DNA of 46,847 nt from an uncultured Clostridia bacterium (GTDB lineage: Bacteria > Bacillota > Clostridia > Oscillospirales > Ruminococcaceae). Of this stretch, positions 16,919-25,229 are shown one piece after another. The stretch is from positions 1 to 46,847 of the forward strand of contig CANQKW010000011.1 of NCBI GenBank assembly GCA_947624555.1. Direction: 5' to 3'. A program made the translations under genes and the position numbers. Below the pieces are notes generated by a model. The model saw nothing but the letters and a program-made list of their open reading frames with translations. It was not told the origin of the DNA and searched no databases. How positions within the stretch are numbered: position 1 is the stretch's first letter; every line of letters starts with the position of its first letter.

Positions 16919-17581
16919 ATGGGAGTTGGTCTTGTAGGCGCAGGCTCAACGGCGGTTGGCAGCGGCAAATACGGTAAAAATACCGTCGGTGAAATTGAAA
17001 ATATGATAAACCGTACAAAGCTTGAACGGGAAAACTATCAAAAGCAAGCCAAAAGCGCAGAAAACAGCAAAAGGATTTCTGAGCTTGACGAACGCCTGAA
17101 CAATCTGAAAACACGGCTTGACAAGCTTAAAGAAAAACAGGACAACGGCGAGTGTCAGACCTGTGAAAACAGAAAATATCAGGACGGTTCGGACGACCCC
17201 GGCGTATCGTTTAAAACTGCCGCAAAGGTAGGTCCCGAAGGAGCTGCCGCCGCAGTCAGAGGTCACGAGTACGAGCACGTATACCGCAATCAGGCTAAAG
17301 CTGCACAAGAGGGAAAAGAAATTGTATACCAGAATGTGCGGATAAAGACGGCGATTTGCCCCGAATGCGGAAAAAGCTATGTTTCGGGCGGCGAAACCAC
17401 AACAGTTACCAAAAGCAAGCCCGTTGAAAAGTCCGATACCGAAAACGCCGTGTCAGCGGATAACAAAAACGCAAAAAGTCCCGAAAAAAATAGCGGCGAA
17501 AATTCTCTTGAAAAGCGTTTCAGCGTGGGAATGTACGACAGAGAGCTTGAAATCGGTCAGTTTCTCAATATAGTTGCGTAA
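16919..17581 (+). CDS. Putative HExxH metallopeptidase with zinc ribbon (SprA-related/CJM1_0395 type)
   Basis: The 220-residue protein has a Gly-rich N terminus (1-25), a charged coiled coil (about 28-78), a CxxC pair (CQTC), then GHEYEH, an HExxH zinc-protease motif near residue 115, and a second CxxC pair (CPEC) about 30 residues later. The combination of HExxH in the context AAAVRGHEYEHV and the following conserved segment resembles the SprA-related putative metalloprotease family. The C terminus (about 165-200) is low-complexity and charged. No signal peptide is visible, so the target is unclear. AGGTGA precedes the ATG at 16919; a GTG three codons earlier is less likely. Confidence 0.7.
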   Translation: MGVGLVGAGSTAVGSGKYGKNTVGEIENMINRTKLERENYQKQAKSAENSKRISELDERLNNLKTRLDKLKEKQDNGECQTCENRKYQDGSDDPGVSFKTAAKVGPEGAAAAVRGHEYEHVYRNQAKAAQEGKEIVYQNVRIKTAICPECGKSYVSGGETTTVTKSKPVEKSDTENAVSADNKNAKSPEKNSGENSLEKRFSVGMYDRELEIGQFLNIVA

Positions 17582-17620
17582 TCGGAATAAAATGATAACC
17601 CCGTTTTAAAGAGAGCTTTT

Positions 17621-18067
17621 ATGAAAAAATACAAATTTTACGGTTCGGAAAATGCCGATTGCCTGCCCATAAGCGAAGAATTTAAAATGGCAGGCTCTCC
17701 GAGAGAATTATACGATTTGCTTTCGGAAATATGGAGCGCAGAAACCTGTGCTCCGAGAATGAGGGAAAAATGGACTGCCGAAAACAAAACTCTCGGACAA
17801 TGCTCAATAACGGCTTTTCTGGCGCAGGATATTTACGGAGGCAAGGTTTACGGAATACAAAGACCCGACGGAAATTTCCACTGTTATAATGTCGCAGGAA
17901 ACGTTGTTTTTGACCTCACAAGCGAGCAATTCGGCGACGAAAAGCTAAACTACGTCGGCAATCCCGAACAGTTCCGTGAAATCCATTTCAGAAAAGAGGA
18001 AAAGCGGCTCCGCTACGAGCTTATCAAAAAAGCGCTTAAAGAAAAAATTCAGCATTTTACAGAATAA
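17621..18067 (+). CDS. YunG-like conserved protein
   Basis: The 148-residue soluble protein resembles the YunG family of Firmicutes, which has no established function. Conserved points are CAPRMREKWTAEN (about 47-59), GQCSITAFLAQD (about 64-75), NFHCYN (about 88-93) and FDLTSEQF (about 101-108). The spaced Cys, His and Asp would fit a papain-like or transglutaminase-like triad; that is inference from residue spacing only. It lies 39 bp after the HExxH gene and before a shared terminator, so the two may be cotranscribed. Confidence 0.7.
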   Translation: MKKYKFYGSENADCLPISEEFKMAGSPRELYDLLSEIWSAETCAPRMREKWTAENKTLGQCSITAFLAQDIYGGKVYGIQRPDGNFHCYNVAGNVVFDLTSEQFGDEKLNYVGNPEQFREIHFRKEEKRLRYELIKKALKEKIQHFTE

Positions 18068-18070
18068 AAA

Positions 18071-18092
18071 ATCTCACCAAATTCGGTGAGAT
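18071..18092. terminator. Bidirectional terminator between the YunG-like gene and fabV
   Basis: ATCTCACC (18071-18078) pairs with GGTGAGAT (18085-18092); T run on the + strand (18092-18098) and A run before the stem that serves the - strand. Both convergent genes end within 20 bp of it. Confidence 0.9.
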
Positions 18093-18108
18093 TTTTTTAT
18101 GTGCCGCC

Positions 18109-19251
18109 TTAAACTTCAACGTCAGCGGAATAGTCAACGCCGTCAACACCGAAACCGAACAGCTCGTAAAAGTCCTTCCAATAGCCGTCAATGTCGGTGC
18201 AGCTCTTGAAATTATCTCCGTCAAGGCTGTCCCAGATCTTTTTGACCTCGTCTTGTATTTCGGGTTTCATTTCAAGGTCGTCCATACGTATTCTGCCCTC
18301 GCTGTCAAGGCCCAAATCGCCCGAAGATATTCTCGCAAAAAGCCTTTGCATCTGTTCAATGCAGCCCTCGTGAGTGCCGTGCTCCTTCATCACCTTGTAG
18401 AGAATTGAGATGTAAAGCGGAACTATCGGTATAGCTGCGCTTGACTGCGTTACAAGAGCCTTGTTTACGGAAATATACGCACGATAACCCTTCTGCGACA
18501 GTTTTTTTGAGGTTTCAAACAGGTGAGCTTTTGCTCTTCCTATACTTCCCTCGTAATAGATAGGATAAGTGATTTTCGGACCAATATAGGAATAGGCGAT
18601 CGTGAGCGCATTATCTTCAAGAACGTCTGCCTCTTTAAGAGCGTCGATCCAATCCTCCCAGTCCTCGCCGCCCATAACCTTTACGGTAGCCTCGATTTCT
18701 TCTTCGGTGGCAGGCTCGATAGTTGCCTCGGAAACAACGTTGTTCCTAAGGTCGATCGTTTTGTTGGTATATGTTTTGTCTGTGGTTTTCAAAACGCTTT
18801 TGTAAACCGTTTCTCCGACCTGTCTTCTGGGAGCGGCAAGCGAATAAATAACAGCGTCAACCTTGCCTAAGTCTTTTTTGATTATTTCGATTATTTCTTT
18901 TTTACATTCATCGGAATAAGCGTCGCCGTTTACTGTTTTTGCGTAAAGACCGTCAGCAGCGGCATATTTCTCGAAGGCTTTGGTATTATACCAACCCGAA
19001 GTGCCCGTTTTATTTCCCGAACCCTCCTTGTCAAACATAACGCCCAGCGTTGCCGCTTTCATACCGTAAGCGAGCGAAATTCTCGTGGCAAGTCCGTATC
19101 CCATTGAACAGCCGATAACAAGCGCTTTTTTGACGCCTTTAAGCTCTCCTTTGGACTTTACGTATTCAATCTGTCTTTTTACCAGCATATCGCAGCCGAC
19201 GGGGTGTGCTGTGGTGCAGATAAAGCCTCTTACCTTTGGTTCAACTACCAT
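18109..19251 (-). CDS. fabV: FabV/TER-type trans-2-enoyl reductase
   Basis: The 380-residue enzyme belongs to the FabV/TER group of NADH-dependent enoyl reductases. It starts with the family segment VVEPKVRGFICTTAHPVGC, has a Rossmann motif VIGCSMGYGLATR (about 44-56), and the Tyr-x8-Lys catalytic pair in ITYPIYYEGSIGRAK (about 225-239). TER proteins reduce crotonyl-CoA to butyryl-CoA, FabV reduces enoyl-ACP in fatty acid synthesis; sequence alone does not separate the two. It is slightly shorter than gammaproteobacterial FabV (about 400). AAGGAG precedes the ATG. It is the last gene of the long leftward run. Confidence 0.93.
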   Translation of the reverse strand: MVVEPKVRGFICTTAHPVGCDMLVKRQIEYVKSKGELKGVKKALVIGCSMGYGLATRISLAYGMKAATLGVMFDKEGSGNKTGTSGWYNTKAFEKYAAADGLYAKTVNGDAYSDECKKEIIEIIKKDLGKVDAVIYSLAAPRRQVGETVYKSVLKTTDKTYTNKTIDLRNNVVSEATIEPATEEEIEATVKVMGGEDWEDWIDALKEADVLEDNALTIAYSYIGPKITYPIYYEGSIGRAKAHLFETSKKLSQKGYRAYISVNKALVTQSSAAIPIVPLYISILYKVMKEHGTHEGCIEQMQRLFARISSGDLGLDSEGRIRMDDLEMKPEIQDEVKKIWDSLDGDNFKSCTDIDGYWKDFYELFGFGVDGVDYSADVEV

Positions 19252-19276
19252 AAAAATGCTCCTTAAAAATTTATTA

Positions 19277-19408
19277 TTATGCGCTCATTTTTGAAAAAAT
19301 GATAAGCGCAATTATTAACGCACCCGAAATACCCGTAATAATCCAGTTGCGTATTATGGTACGTTCAAGCTTTTTATCATCATTCTTGTTGGAAAAACGT
19401 TTAGCCAT
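19277..19408 (-). CDS. 43-residue single-pass membrane protein
   Basis: A short frame with an ATG at 19408, preceded by a good AGGAGT site, and a TAA at 19277. The protein has a charged N-terminal half (1-20, many Lys, Asp and Arg) and one hydrophobic helix (about 21-38), ending in KMSA, so the N terminus is likely cytoplasmic. It fits the 166-bp gap between punA and fabV, with 25 bp to fabV and 12 bp to punA. I do not recognise the family; the ribosome site, hydrophobic pattern and fit in the operon make it a likely real gene. Confidence 0.65.
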   Translation of the reverse strand: MAKRFSNKNDDKKLERTIIRNWIITGISGALIIALIIFSKMSA

Positions 19409-19420
19409 AATAAACTCCTA

Positions 19421-20254
19421 TCAGTTAAGCGTATGGATATTATCAATCGCTTTAGTTACCAGCTTTCTGAACATCGGCGCAGCCTTGTCCGCTGTTTCCT
19501 GAACCTCCTTATGCGAAAGCTTTTCGGGAGAAATACCTGCCGCAAGGTTGGAAATGCAGGAAATTCCGCAGACCTTCATTCCGCAGTGACGGGCAGCTAT
19601 CGCCTCAACTCCCGTAGACATTCCGACTGCGTCTGCACCCATTCTTCCGAAAGCACGAATTTCAGCGGGAGTTTCATAATTCGGTCCCGAAGTCTGAATA
19701 TAAACTCCGCTTTTCAGAGGAACGCCTTCTTCTGCCGCCGCCTCTTCGACAGCACTTCTCAGAATTTTTGAATAAACCTCGCTCATATCCGGAAAACGCA
19801 CGCCCAACTCCTCAATATTTTCGCCGATAAGCGGAGAGGGAACGTTATACAGGATATGGTCGCAGATAAGCATAAAATCTCCTGCCTTAAACGCAGGATT
19901 TATGCCGCCTGCCGCATTTGTCAAAAACAAAGTTTTTGCGCCCATAAGTTTCATAAGTCTTGTCGGAAGAACCACGTCCGATACGGAATATCCCTCGTAA
20001 TAATGCACTCTTCCCTGCATACAAACTATCGGCGTTTCTCCGCAGTATCCGAACACAAACCGTCCCTTATGACCTGCAACGGTGCTTTTGGGGAAACCGT
20101 CGATTTGTGCATATTCAAGCGTTTCCTTTATGTCGAGAGTTTCGCAGAAATCTCCCAATCCCGACCCCAGGACAAGCGCAAGCTCAGGCTTGAACGAGAT
20201 TTTCTTTTCAGCCTGTTCAAAGCATTTCATCAGTTTTTTGTAAGATTCATTCAT
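19421..20254 (-). CDS. punA: Purine nucleoside phosphorylase (trimeric class)
   Basis: The 277-residue enzyme phosphorolyses purine nucleosides to base and (deoxy)ribose-1-phosphate. Trimeric PNP landmarks are LVLGSGLGDF (phosphate loop, near residue 25), GRVHYYEGY (about 80), TNAAGGIN (about 112), and GADAVGMSTGVEAIAAR (about 206-222) with the purine-site Asn in SNLAAG. An ATG at 20284 is in frame but GGAGGG directly precedes the ATG at 20254. In this operon it follows ahcY, so it may also act on adenosine or other nucleosides from S-adenosylhomocysteine turnover, although trimeric PNPs usually prefer 6-oxopurines. Confidence 0.93.
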   Translation of the reverse strand: MNESYKKLMKCFEQAEKKISFKPELALVLGSGLGDFCETLDIKETLEYAQIDGFPKSTVAGHKGRFVFGYCGETPIVCMQGRVHYYEGYSVSDVVLPTRLMKLMGAKTLFLTNAAGGINPAFKAGDFMLICDHILYNVPSPLIGENIEELGVRFPDMSEVYSKILRSAVEEAAAEEGVPLKSGVYIQTSGPNYETPAEIRAFGRMGADAVGMSTGVEAIAARHCGMKVCGISCISNLAAGISPEKLSHKEVQETADKAAPMFRKLVTKAIDNIHTLN

Positions 20255-20285
20255 AGCAATACCCTCCTGTATTATGACCGGCATA

Positions 20286-21386
20286 TCAGCGATTATAGGC
20301 AGCCTTTAATTTAACGGTAAATTCAGAACCTTCCCCGACCTTACTTTCAGCCGTAATTCCTCCGCCGCAAAGCTCTGCTATTTTCTGCGCCAGCGGAAGT
20401 CCCAAACCGTTTCCTTTTGCAGCATGAGAAGTTTCTGCCTGATAGAATTTTTCAAAGATATGAGGAAGAGCCTCCTGTGAAATTCCGCAGCCGCTGTCTT
20501 TCACCTTAACGAAAACATATCCGTCCTCCTCAAAGCAGGAAACCCTGATCTGTCCGTTTTTTTCGCTGAATTTTACGGCATTGTCAAACAAATTGTTCCA
20601 TATATGAGCCAAAAGCTGCTCGTTCCAGAAATAGGGAATTTCCTCCATATCGCTCATATCAATTTCGATATTTTTCTCAGACCACTGCGGTTCAAGCCTC
20701 AGCATACACCGCCTTAACTGCTCGTCCAGAGAAAACTTCGTTTTATCGGTAATTATATCCCTGTTTTCAAGGTTTGTTAAAAGCTGGGTATTTGTCGAAA
20801 GTTCGGTCAGATATTCCGTTTCCTCAAGAATAATTCTTGCAAATTCCTTTTGCTGTTCTTCGGTGAGATTTCCCTCGTAAAGCTGCCTTGCAAATCCCCT
20901 TATGGAAACGAGCGGAGTTTTAAACTCGTGGGAAAAGTTTGAGATAAAATCCTTTCTGAAAAGCTCGGTGGAACGGAGCTCTTCGGTCATCTGATTAAAG
21001 TCCTCGATCAATCTTCGGATTTCTTTTAAAGTGTGCCTTGTAAGAAAATCGTTTATTTCAAGCTTGACCGTATAATCTCCCTCGGTGACTCGCTTAGTCG
21101 CTTTTGTGAGGTTAGACAGCGGTTTAAGCACGGCATTTCCGATAACGAACGAGAGCAGTCCGCCCACAACAACGCTTGCGATAATAGGTCCGATAATGTC
21201 GTCCGTTTCAGTTGTGCCGCCTGTCAGATACCCTATAACAAGCGTTGCCGTAAAGCTGAGCGCTTCCGATGTGATTATGATAATCAGCGTAAGAATCATA
21301 AGCATTACGCCGAACCTGTTTACACGGCTGAACGATTTCGCAATGAGCGCCCCAAGCTTTTTAAAAAAGTTGACGATTTTTTTCAT
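20286..21386 (-). CDS. Membrane sensor histidine kinase (HAMP-HisKA-HATPase)
   Basis: This 366-residue kinase has two membrane helices (about 26-54 and 66-86) with a very short extracytoplasmic loop, a HAMP linker (about 87-140), HisKA with phosphoacceptor His153 in SNFSHEFKTP, and a HATPase domain with NLFDNAVKF, DSGCGI and KGNGLGL boxes (about 245-360). The tiny loop suggests sensing inside or at the membrane. It overlaps the response regulator by ATGA, so the pair is translationally coupled and is its cognate partner. The signal is unknown. Confidence 0.93.
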   Translation of the reverse strand: MKKIVNFFKKLGALIAKSFSRVNRFGVMLMILTLIIIITSEALSFTATLVIGYLTGGTTETDDIIGPIIASVVVGGLLSFVIGNAVLKPLSNLTKATKRVTEGDYTVKLEINDFLTRHTLKEIRRLIEDFNQMTEELRSTELFRKDFISNFSHEFKTPLVSIRGFARQLYEGNLTEEQQKEFARIILEETEYLTELSTNTQLLTNLENRDIITDKTKFSLDEQLRRCMLRLEPQWSEKNIEIDMSDMEEIPYFWNEQLLAHIWNNLFDNAVKFSEKNGQIRVSCFEEDGYVFVKVKDSGCGISQEALPHIFEKFYQAETSHAAKGNGLGLPLAQKIAELCGGGITAESKVGEGSEFTVKLKAAYNR

Positions 21387-22060
21387 TGAGATTTCAGCTC
21401 CGCTTTATATCCAAGACCTCTCACGGTTATTATTTCAAAATCGTTGTTGTTGCGAAAACGCTCTCTCAAACGGTTTATATGAACATCTACGGTTCTTGCC
21501 TCGCTGTCGGAGTCCATTTCCCAAAACTCCTCCATAAGAGCCGCTCTTGTAAAGGTTTTTCCCGTGAACGAAAGCAGCTTGAAAAGGATTTGAAATTCTT
21601 TTTTCGGCAAAACAACCGGTTCTCCGTTCACCTTTACGGAAAAAGAGTCGTAAATAAGCTCGGTGCTTCCGACTGTGATTTTCTGCTCTTCGGCTATCTT
21701 ACTTCTTCTCAGGAGAGCCTTAATTCTGAGGATCATTTCCACTTCATCAACGGGCTTTGTCATATAGTCGTCCGTACCGAGCATAAAGCTCCTTCTCAAG
21801 TCCTCGGCGGCGTCTTTTGCCGTTATGATCAGGACAGGAAGACTGCTGCCGCTGCTGCGGAGCATTTTAAGCACCTCATAACCGTCCTTTTTGGGCATCA
21901 TCACATCAAGTATCATAAGGTCGATATGCTGCTTTTCTATCAGTTCCAGAGCCGCCTCGCCGTTTTCCGCAGAGAATGTCCTGAAACCGTTTTTTTCAAG
22001 CGTATATTCATACAGTCTTCTGATATTTGCGGAATCGTCCGCAATGAGAATATTAAACAT
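21383..22060 (-). CDS. OmpR/PhoB-family response regulator
   Basis: The 225-residue protein has an N-terminal receiver (1-118) with phosphoacceptor Asp52 in LMILDVMMP, Asp8-Asp9 and Lys102 in TKPVDE, and a C-terminal winged helix (about 130-222) with the GRxFTRAALMEEFW and RTVDVHINRLR segments of OmpR-type regulators. It controls transcription in response to the overlapping kinase. AGAGGA precedes the start. It follows the HAD gene by only 3 bp and lies within a metabolic operon, so it may autoregulate or control that operon. Confidence 0.95.
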   Translation of the reverse strand: MFNILIADDSANIRRLYEYTLEKNGFRTFSAENGEAALELIEKQHIDLMILDVMMPKKDGYEVLKMLRSSGSSLPVLIITAKDAAEDLRRSFMLGTDDYMTKPVDEVEMILRIKALLRRSKIAEEQKITVGSTELIYDSFSVKVNGEPVVLPKKEFQILFKLLSFTGKTFTRAALMEEFWEMDSDSEARTVDVHINRLRERFRNNNDFEIITVRGLGYKAELKSQ

Positions 22061-22063
22061 AAT

Positions 22064-22828
22064 TCAAATCCTCTTTATTATGCTGTGCGAATATGAATAA
22101 CAGGTCACAAATTCTTCAAATCCCGTTTTACTGCAAATGATTTTTTCCGGTGCGTCAACGCAGCTTTCGGGAATATTATCCGTAAAAACAGCCGTATAAG
22201 CCTCGTTCAGCATAGACACATCAATAGCGCTGTCGCCTGCGCAGGCTATTAAATTCTTCTCTATCCCCAGCACCTCGGCTAAACGTTTTACTGCGTTTCC
22301 CTTGCTTAGCTGTTTCGGGAAAACATAAATTTTTTCACCTGTCGAATAGCAGCCGCAAAGCTCTGATTTTCCGAGATTTTCAAGAGTTTTCTGCGGATCT
22401 TTGCTCTTTGTGAATAAAAACAGCTCGTCCACCGTGCGAATTTCAAAGCACCTGTGCTTATCCGTTTCAAGTACGGAGCAAAGCCGTTTTATTTCCTCCT
22501 CCGACTCCTTGCAGAGCTTTTTTGAACAGCAAAACCAATCCTCGCTGACCTTTCCGCCCACAATGAGATTTCCTCCGTTGGAGCAAAGCGCATATTCGGG
22601 GTCAAAGCCCTCGATTTTAATTCTTCTGTATTGCTCAATACTTCTTGTTGTTACGGGGATAATATTTGACAGCTGCGGAAACAGCACCGCCTGCCTGCGT
22701 GTAATGCAGGATATATCTTCTTTGTTTTTTCGCTCGATTACAATATCATCTTTACCGCCTCGTTTTGCCGAATTGATAAGCGTTCCGTCAAGGTCGGAGA
22801 ATACTATTCTGCCGTCATCTGCTGCCAA
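22064..22828 (-). CDS. HAD-superfamily phosphatase (subfamily IIB)
   Basis: The sequence has HAD motif I (FSDLDGTL, near residues 9-16), motif II within PVTTRS (about 59-64), motif III Lys in SKGNAVKRLAE (about 175-185) and motif IV GDSAIDVSML (about 198-207). This is the order of type IIB HAD phosphatases, which act on sugar phosphates and phosphorylated cofactors. An ATG at 22879 lies deep in ahcY and would add 17 residues without homology; AGGAG before the TTG at 22828 makes that the likelier start (254 residues). The gene overlaps the end of ahcY by 14 bp. The substrate is unknown. Confidence 0.8.
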   Translation of the reverse strand: MAADDGRIVFSDLDGTLINSAKRGGKDDIVIERKNKEDISCITRRQAVLFPQLSNIIPVTTRSIEQYRRIKIEGFDPEYALCSNGGNLIVGGKVSEDWFCCSKKLCKESEEEIKRLCSVLETDKHRCFEIRTVDELFLFTKSKDPQKTLENLGKSELCGCYSTGEKIYVFPKQLSKGNAVKRLAEVLGIEKNLIACAGDSAIDVSMLNEAYTAVFTDNIPESCVDAPEKIICSKTGFEEFVTCYSYSHSIIKRI

Positions 22829-24065
22829 GATATTTCTCCTGCTCCTCAGTGAGCTTGTCAATAGTAATTCCCCACGCATTCAGCTTTCTTTCGGCGACCT
22901 TTCTGTCTATCTCGCGGGGAACATTAAAGGTCATATTGCCAAGCTCTCGCTTGTCCTTGTTTTTGGCGATATATTCGGCGCAAAGAGCCTGTATGGCAAA
23001 GCTCATATCCATAATTTCAGCAGGGTGACCGTCGCCTGCCGCAAGATTTACAAGGCGACCTTCGGCAATAACAAAAACGGTTTTGCCGTTCGGGAGCACA
23101 TATCCCTCAATATTATTGCGTGCCTCGTAATGCGATTTTGCTATCTCACGGAGTTTTTTCATATTTACCTCAACGTCGAAATGACCTGCGTTGCAGCAGA
23201 CAGCGCCGTCCTTCATATTGAGAAAAGCCTCTTCGCCGATAACGTCCGCACAGCCTGTTACCGTAACGAAAAAATCTCCGATTTTGGCTGCATCTCTCAT
23301 AGGCATAACCTTAAATCCGTCCATAACAGCCTCCATAGCCTTTATGGGGTCGATTTCAGTCACGATAACGTTTGCGCCAAGACCTTTTGCCCTCATTGCC
23401 GTGCCTTTTCCGCACCAGCCGTATCCTGCAACTACGACGTCCTTTCCTGCTACGATAAGATTAGTCGTTCGGTTAATTCCGTCCCACACAGACTGACCGG
23501 TGCCGTAGCGGTTGTCAAACAGATGCTTGCAGTCTGCGTCATTTACAAGAGCCATAGGGAATTTAAGCTCCTTGTTCTTGTCCATAGCCTTTAACCGCAG
23601 TATGCCCGTAGTGGTTTCCTCACAGCCGCCAAAAACATTCTTCAGCAGGTCGGGACGCTCGTTATGGATATAATTTACGAGGTCGCCGCCGTCGTCAATG
23701 ATTATATTCGGCTCAGAGCCGATAACCTTTCCTATATGCGAGAAATACTCTTCCTCGGTCGTGCCGTGCCACGCAAAAACGGAAAGTCCCTCGTGAACAA
23801 GAGCCGCAGCCACATCGTCCTGCGTGGAAAGCGGATTTGAGCCTGTAATGTACATATCCGCTCCTCCTGCCGCAAGGACCTCGCAAAGATAAGCAGTTTT
23901 AGCCTCAAGATGAACCGAAAGAGCCACACGCAGCCCCTTGAACGGCTTTGTTTCGATAAATTCCTTTTCAATGCCGTTAAGCAGCGGCATATTTCTTCTT
24001 ACCCAGTCGATTTTGCGCTTTCCCGACTCCCATAAAGACGGATCTTTTATTTCTGAAATTCCCAT
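22815..24065 (-). CDS. ahcY: Adenosylhomocysteinase
   Basis: This 416-residue enzyme splits S-adenosylhomocysteine to adenosine and homocysteine, removing the product inhibitor of methyltransferases. Family landmarks are GLRVALSVHLEAKTA (about 45-59), DDGGDLV (about 123-129), the NAD-binding motif VVAGYGWCGKGTA (about 210-222) and NAGHFDVE (about 290-297). The C terminus ends with the family's KLxxWGI and LTEEQEKYLG segments. AAGGAG precedes the start. It lies in an operon with purine nucleoside phosphorylase, fabV and a two-component pair. The Zn-free, NAD-bound cytoplasmic tetramer of the family is expected. Confidence 0.97.
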   Translation of the reverse strand: MGISEIKDPSLWESGKRKIDWVRRNMPLLNGIEKEFIETKPFKGLRVALSVHLEAKTAYLCEVLAAGGADMYITGSNPLSTQDDVAAALVHEGLSVFAWHGTTEEEYFSHIGKVIGSEPNIIIDDGGDLVNYIHNERPDLLKNVFGGCEETTTGILRLKAMDKNKELKFPMALVNDADCKHLFDNRYGTGQSVWDGINRTTNLIVAGKDVVVAGYGWCGKGTAMRAKGLGANVIVTEIDPIKAMEAVMDGFKVMPMRDAAKIGDFFVTVTGCADVIGEEAFLNMKDGAVCCNAGHFDVEVNMKKLREIAKSHYEARNNIEGYVLPNGKTVFVIAEGRLVNLAAGDGHPAEIMDMSFAIQALCAEYIAKNKDKRELGNMTFNVPREIDRKVAERKLNAWGITIDKLTEEQEKYLGSR

Positions 24066-24086
24066 TTTTATTCTCCTTATTTTATT

Positions 24087-24476
24087 TTATAATATCCTTG
24101 TTAAAACTCCGCAGGCAATCTGTGGCTCTTCACCATCGATTTTTTTGTGGAGCATAATAACTTTTCCCGATATATCCGAAAGATTGGCGGCGTCCGTATA
24201 AAACTGTGCCGAGGCGTTTCCGATGCTGTCCGAAACGACATCGGGAAGAACCAAGGCTTTTTCGCCCGCATTATCGCAAATACTTCCCTTATGGACATGA
24301 AACGGCAGAGAGCTGTCGTGCGGCAGACCCGAAAGCTCCAGAGCGAAATACAGCCCGACAGGGAGATTAAAAACGAATACGCCGCCGTTTATTCCTGCGT
24401 AGCCGTCTATGCCGTTCATATCGGCATAAAGCACCGCCCGTTCCTGTTCCATAAAAGCATATTTTGTCATATTCAT
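24087..24476 (-). CDS. Cu/Zn superoxide dismutase-like protein lacking the zinc loop
   Basis: The 129-residue protein aligns by motif with Cu/Zn SOD: GLYFALELSG, FHVHKGSIC with His60 and His62 (copper ligands in SOD), GNASAQFYTD, and GKVIMLHKK with His110. Cys67 and Cys122 occupy the positions of the conserved intramolecular disulfide. The stretch carrying the bridging His and the zinc ligands is missing: Gly71 is followed at once by ALVLPDV. So it keeps at most three metal-binding His residues and no signal peptide, and dismutase activity is doubtful. GAGGTGA precedes the ATG. It is 21 bp before ahcY. Confidence 0.75.
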   Translation of the reverse strand: MNMTKYAFMEQERAVLYADMNGIDGYAGINGGVFVFNLPVGLYFALELSGLPHDSSLPFHVHKGSICDNAGEKALVLPDVVSDSIGNASAQFYTDAANLSDISGKVIMLHKKIDGEEPQIACGVLTRIL

Positions 24477-24545
24477 AAAAAAATCACCTCTTTAGATGAT
24501 ATTCTTATGAGCTTGAACAAATTCTTTCGTATCTGCAATAAATAC

Positions 24546-25172
24546 TTATCCGCTGACAAGACTTGTGAGCAATCTTTTCAGTTCCTCGTCAAGTCCGCTG
24601 TAAAACAGCGTAAAAAGAATATCGCAGCTTCCCAGCAAAAACATATTTTTATTCGTGATAGCCGTAAGCGCAGGCACATAGCTGTAAATATAACTCTTAA
24701 ACCATTCTGCATCATATGCCGGAACGGGTCTGCCCGATTTTACCATACGGCGGATCTCCTCAAAATCGTCAACGATAACGTTGTCATAATTTCCCGCTCC
24801 TTTAGAAACGACAAGGTCGAAAATCGACTTTATCTGCTTGTCGTTCAGGCTTTGATTGTTCACCCTGAAATTTTTAAGCTCAGGCAGTCTTACCGCAAAT
24901 GAATACACCATAAGCGACAAAACCCTCTCATATTCGGGGGAATTCATTTCCTTACAGCGCTCTTTGTCGAGCTTTATCCCCGTATTGTAAAGGCAGGTCG
25001 TGTCGGTAATGTTTTTAAGCGATATTTTAAATATATCCTTAACGTTTATGTTGTAGAAATCCTTATCCGCTATCATATAGATGTACTTTACCGCATTGAA
25101 CAGAGAAACGCCTGCCTTTACAACAGTCTCGGAAATCATAGTAAATGCGGTTCTCTCACTTACAAACTCCAT
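24546..25172 (-). CDS. Conserved-looking protein of unknown function
   Basis: I do not recognise this 208-residue protein. It is soluble, largely alpha-helical by composition, with no signal peptide or clear membrane segment; two moderately hydrophobic stretches occur at about 20-35 and 170-195. Asp and Lys residues are frequent and no metal-binding cluster is seen. It is the first gene of the leftward run, with its own promoter 57 bp upstream, AGAAGGGAG before the ATG, and a 69-bp gap to the SOD-like gene. It is unlikely to be a shadow because it has its own promoter and ribosome site. Confidence 0.7.
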   Translation of the reverse strand: MEFVSERTAFTMISETVVKAGVSLFNAVKYIYMIADKDFYNINVKDIFKISLKNITDTTCLYNTGIKLDKERCKEMNSPEYERVLSLMVYSFAVRLPELKNFRVNNQSLNDKQIKSIFDLVVSKGAGNYDNVIVDDFEEIRRMVKSGRPVPAYDAEWFKSYIYSYVPALTAITNKNMFLLGSCDILFTLFYSGLDEELKRLLTSLVSG

Positions 25173-25229
25173 TCTTTTAATCTCCCTTCTTTTCGGAAAT
25201 AATTCTTACAGCATTACCCTATTATACTT

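Noticed and set aside
24066-24086. SAH riboswitch before ahcY
   Set aside because: Only 21 bp separate ahcY from the preceding gene, so there is no room, and the wider leader at 25173-25260 shows no SAH-type fold.
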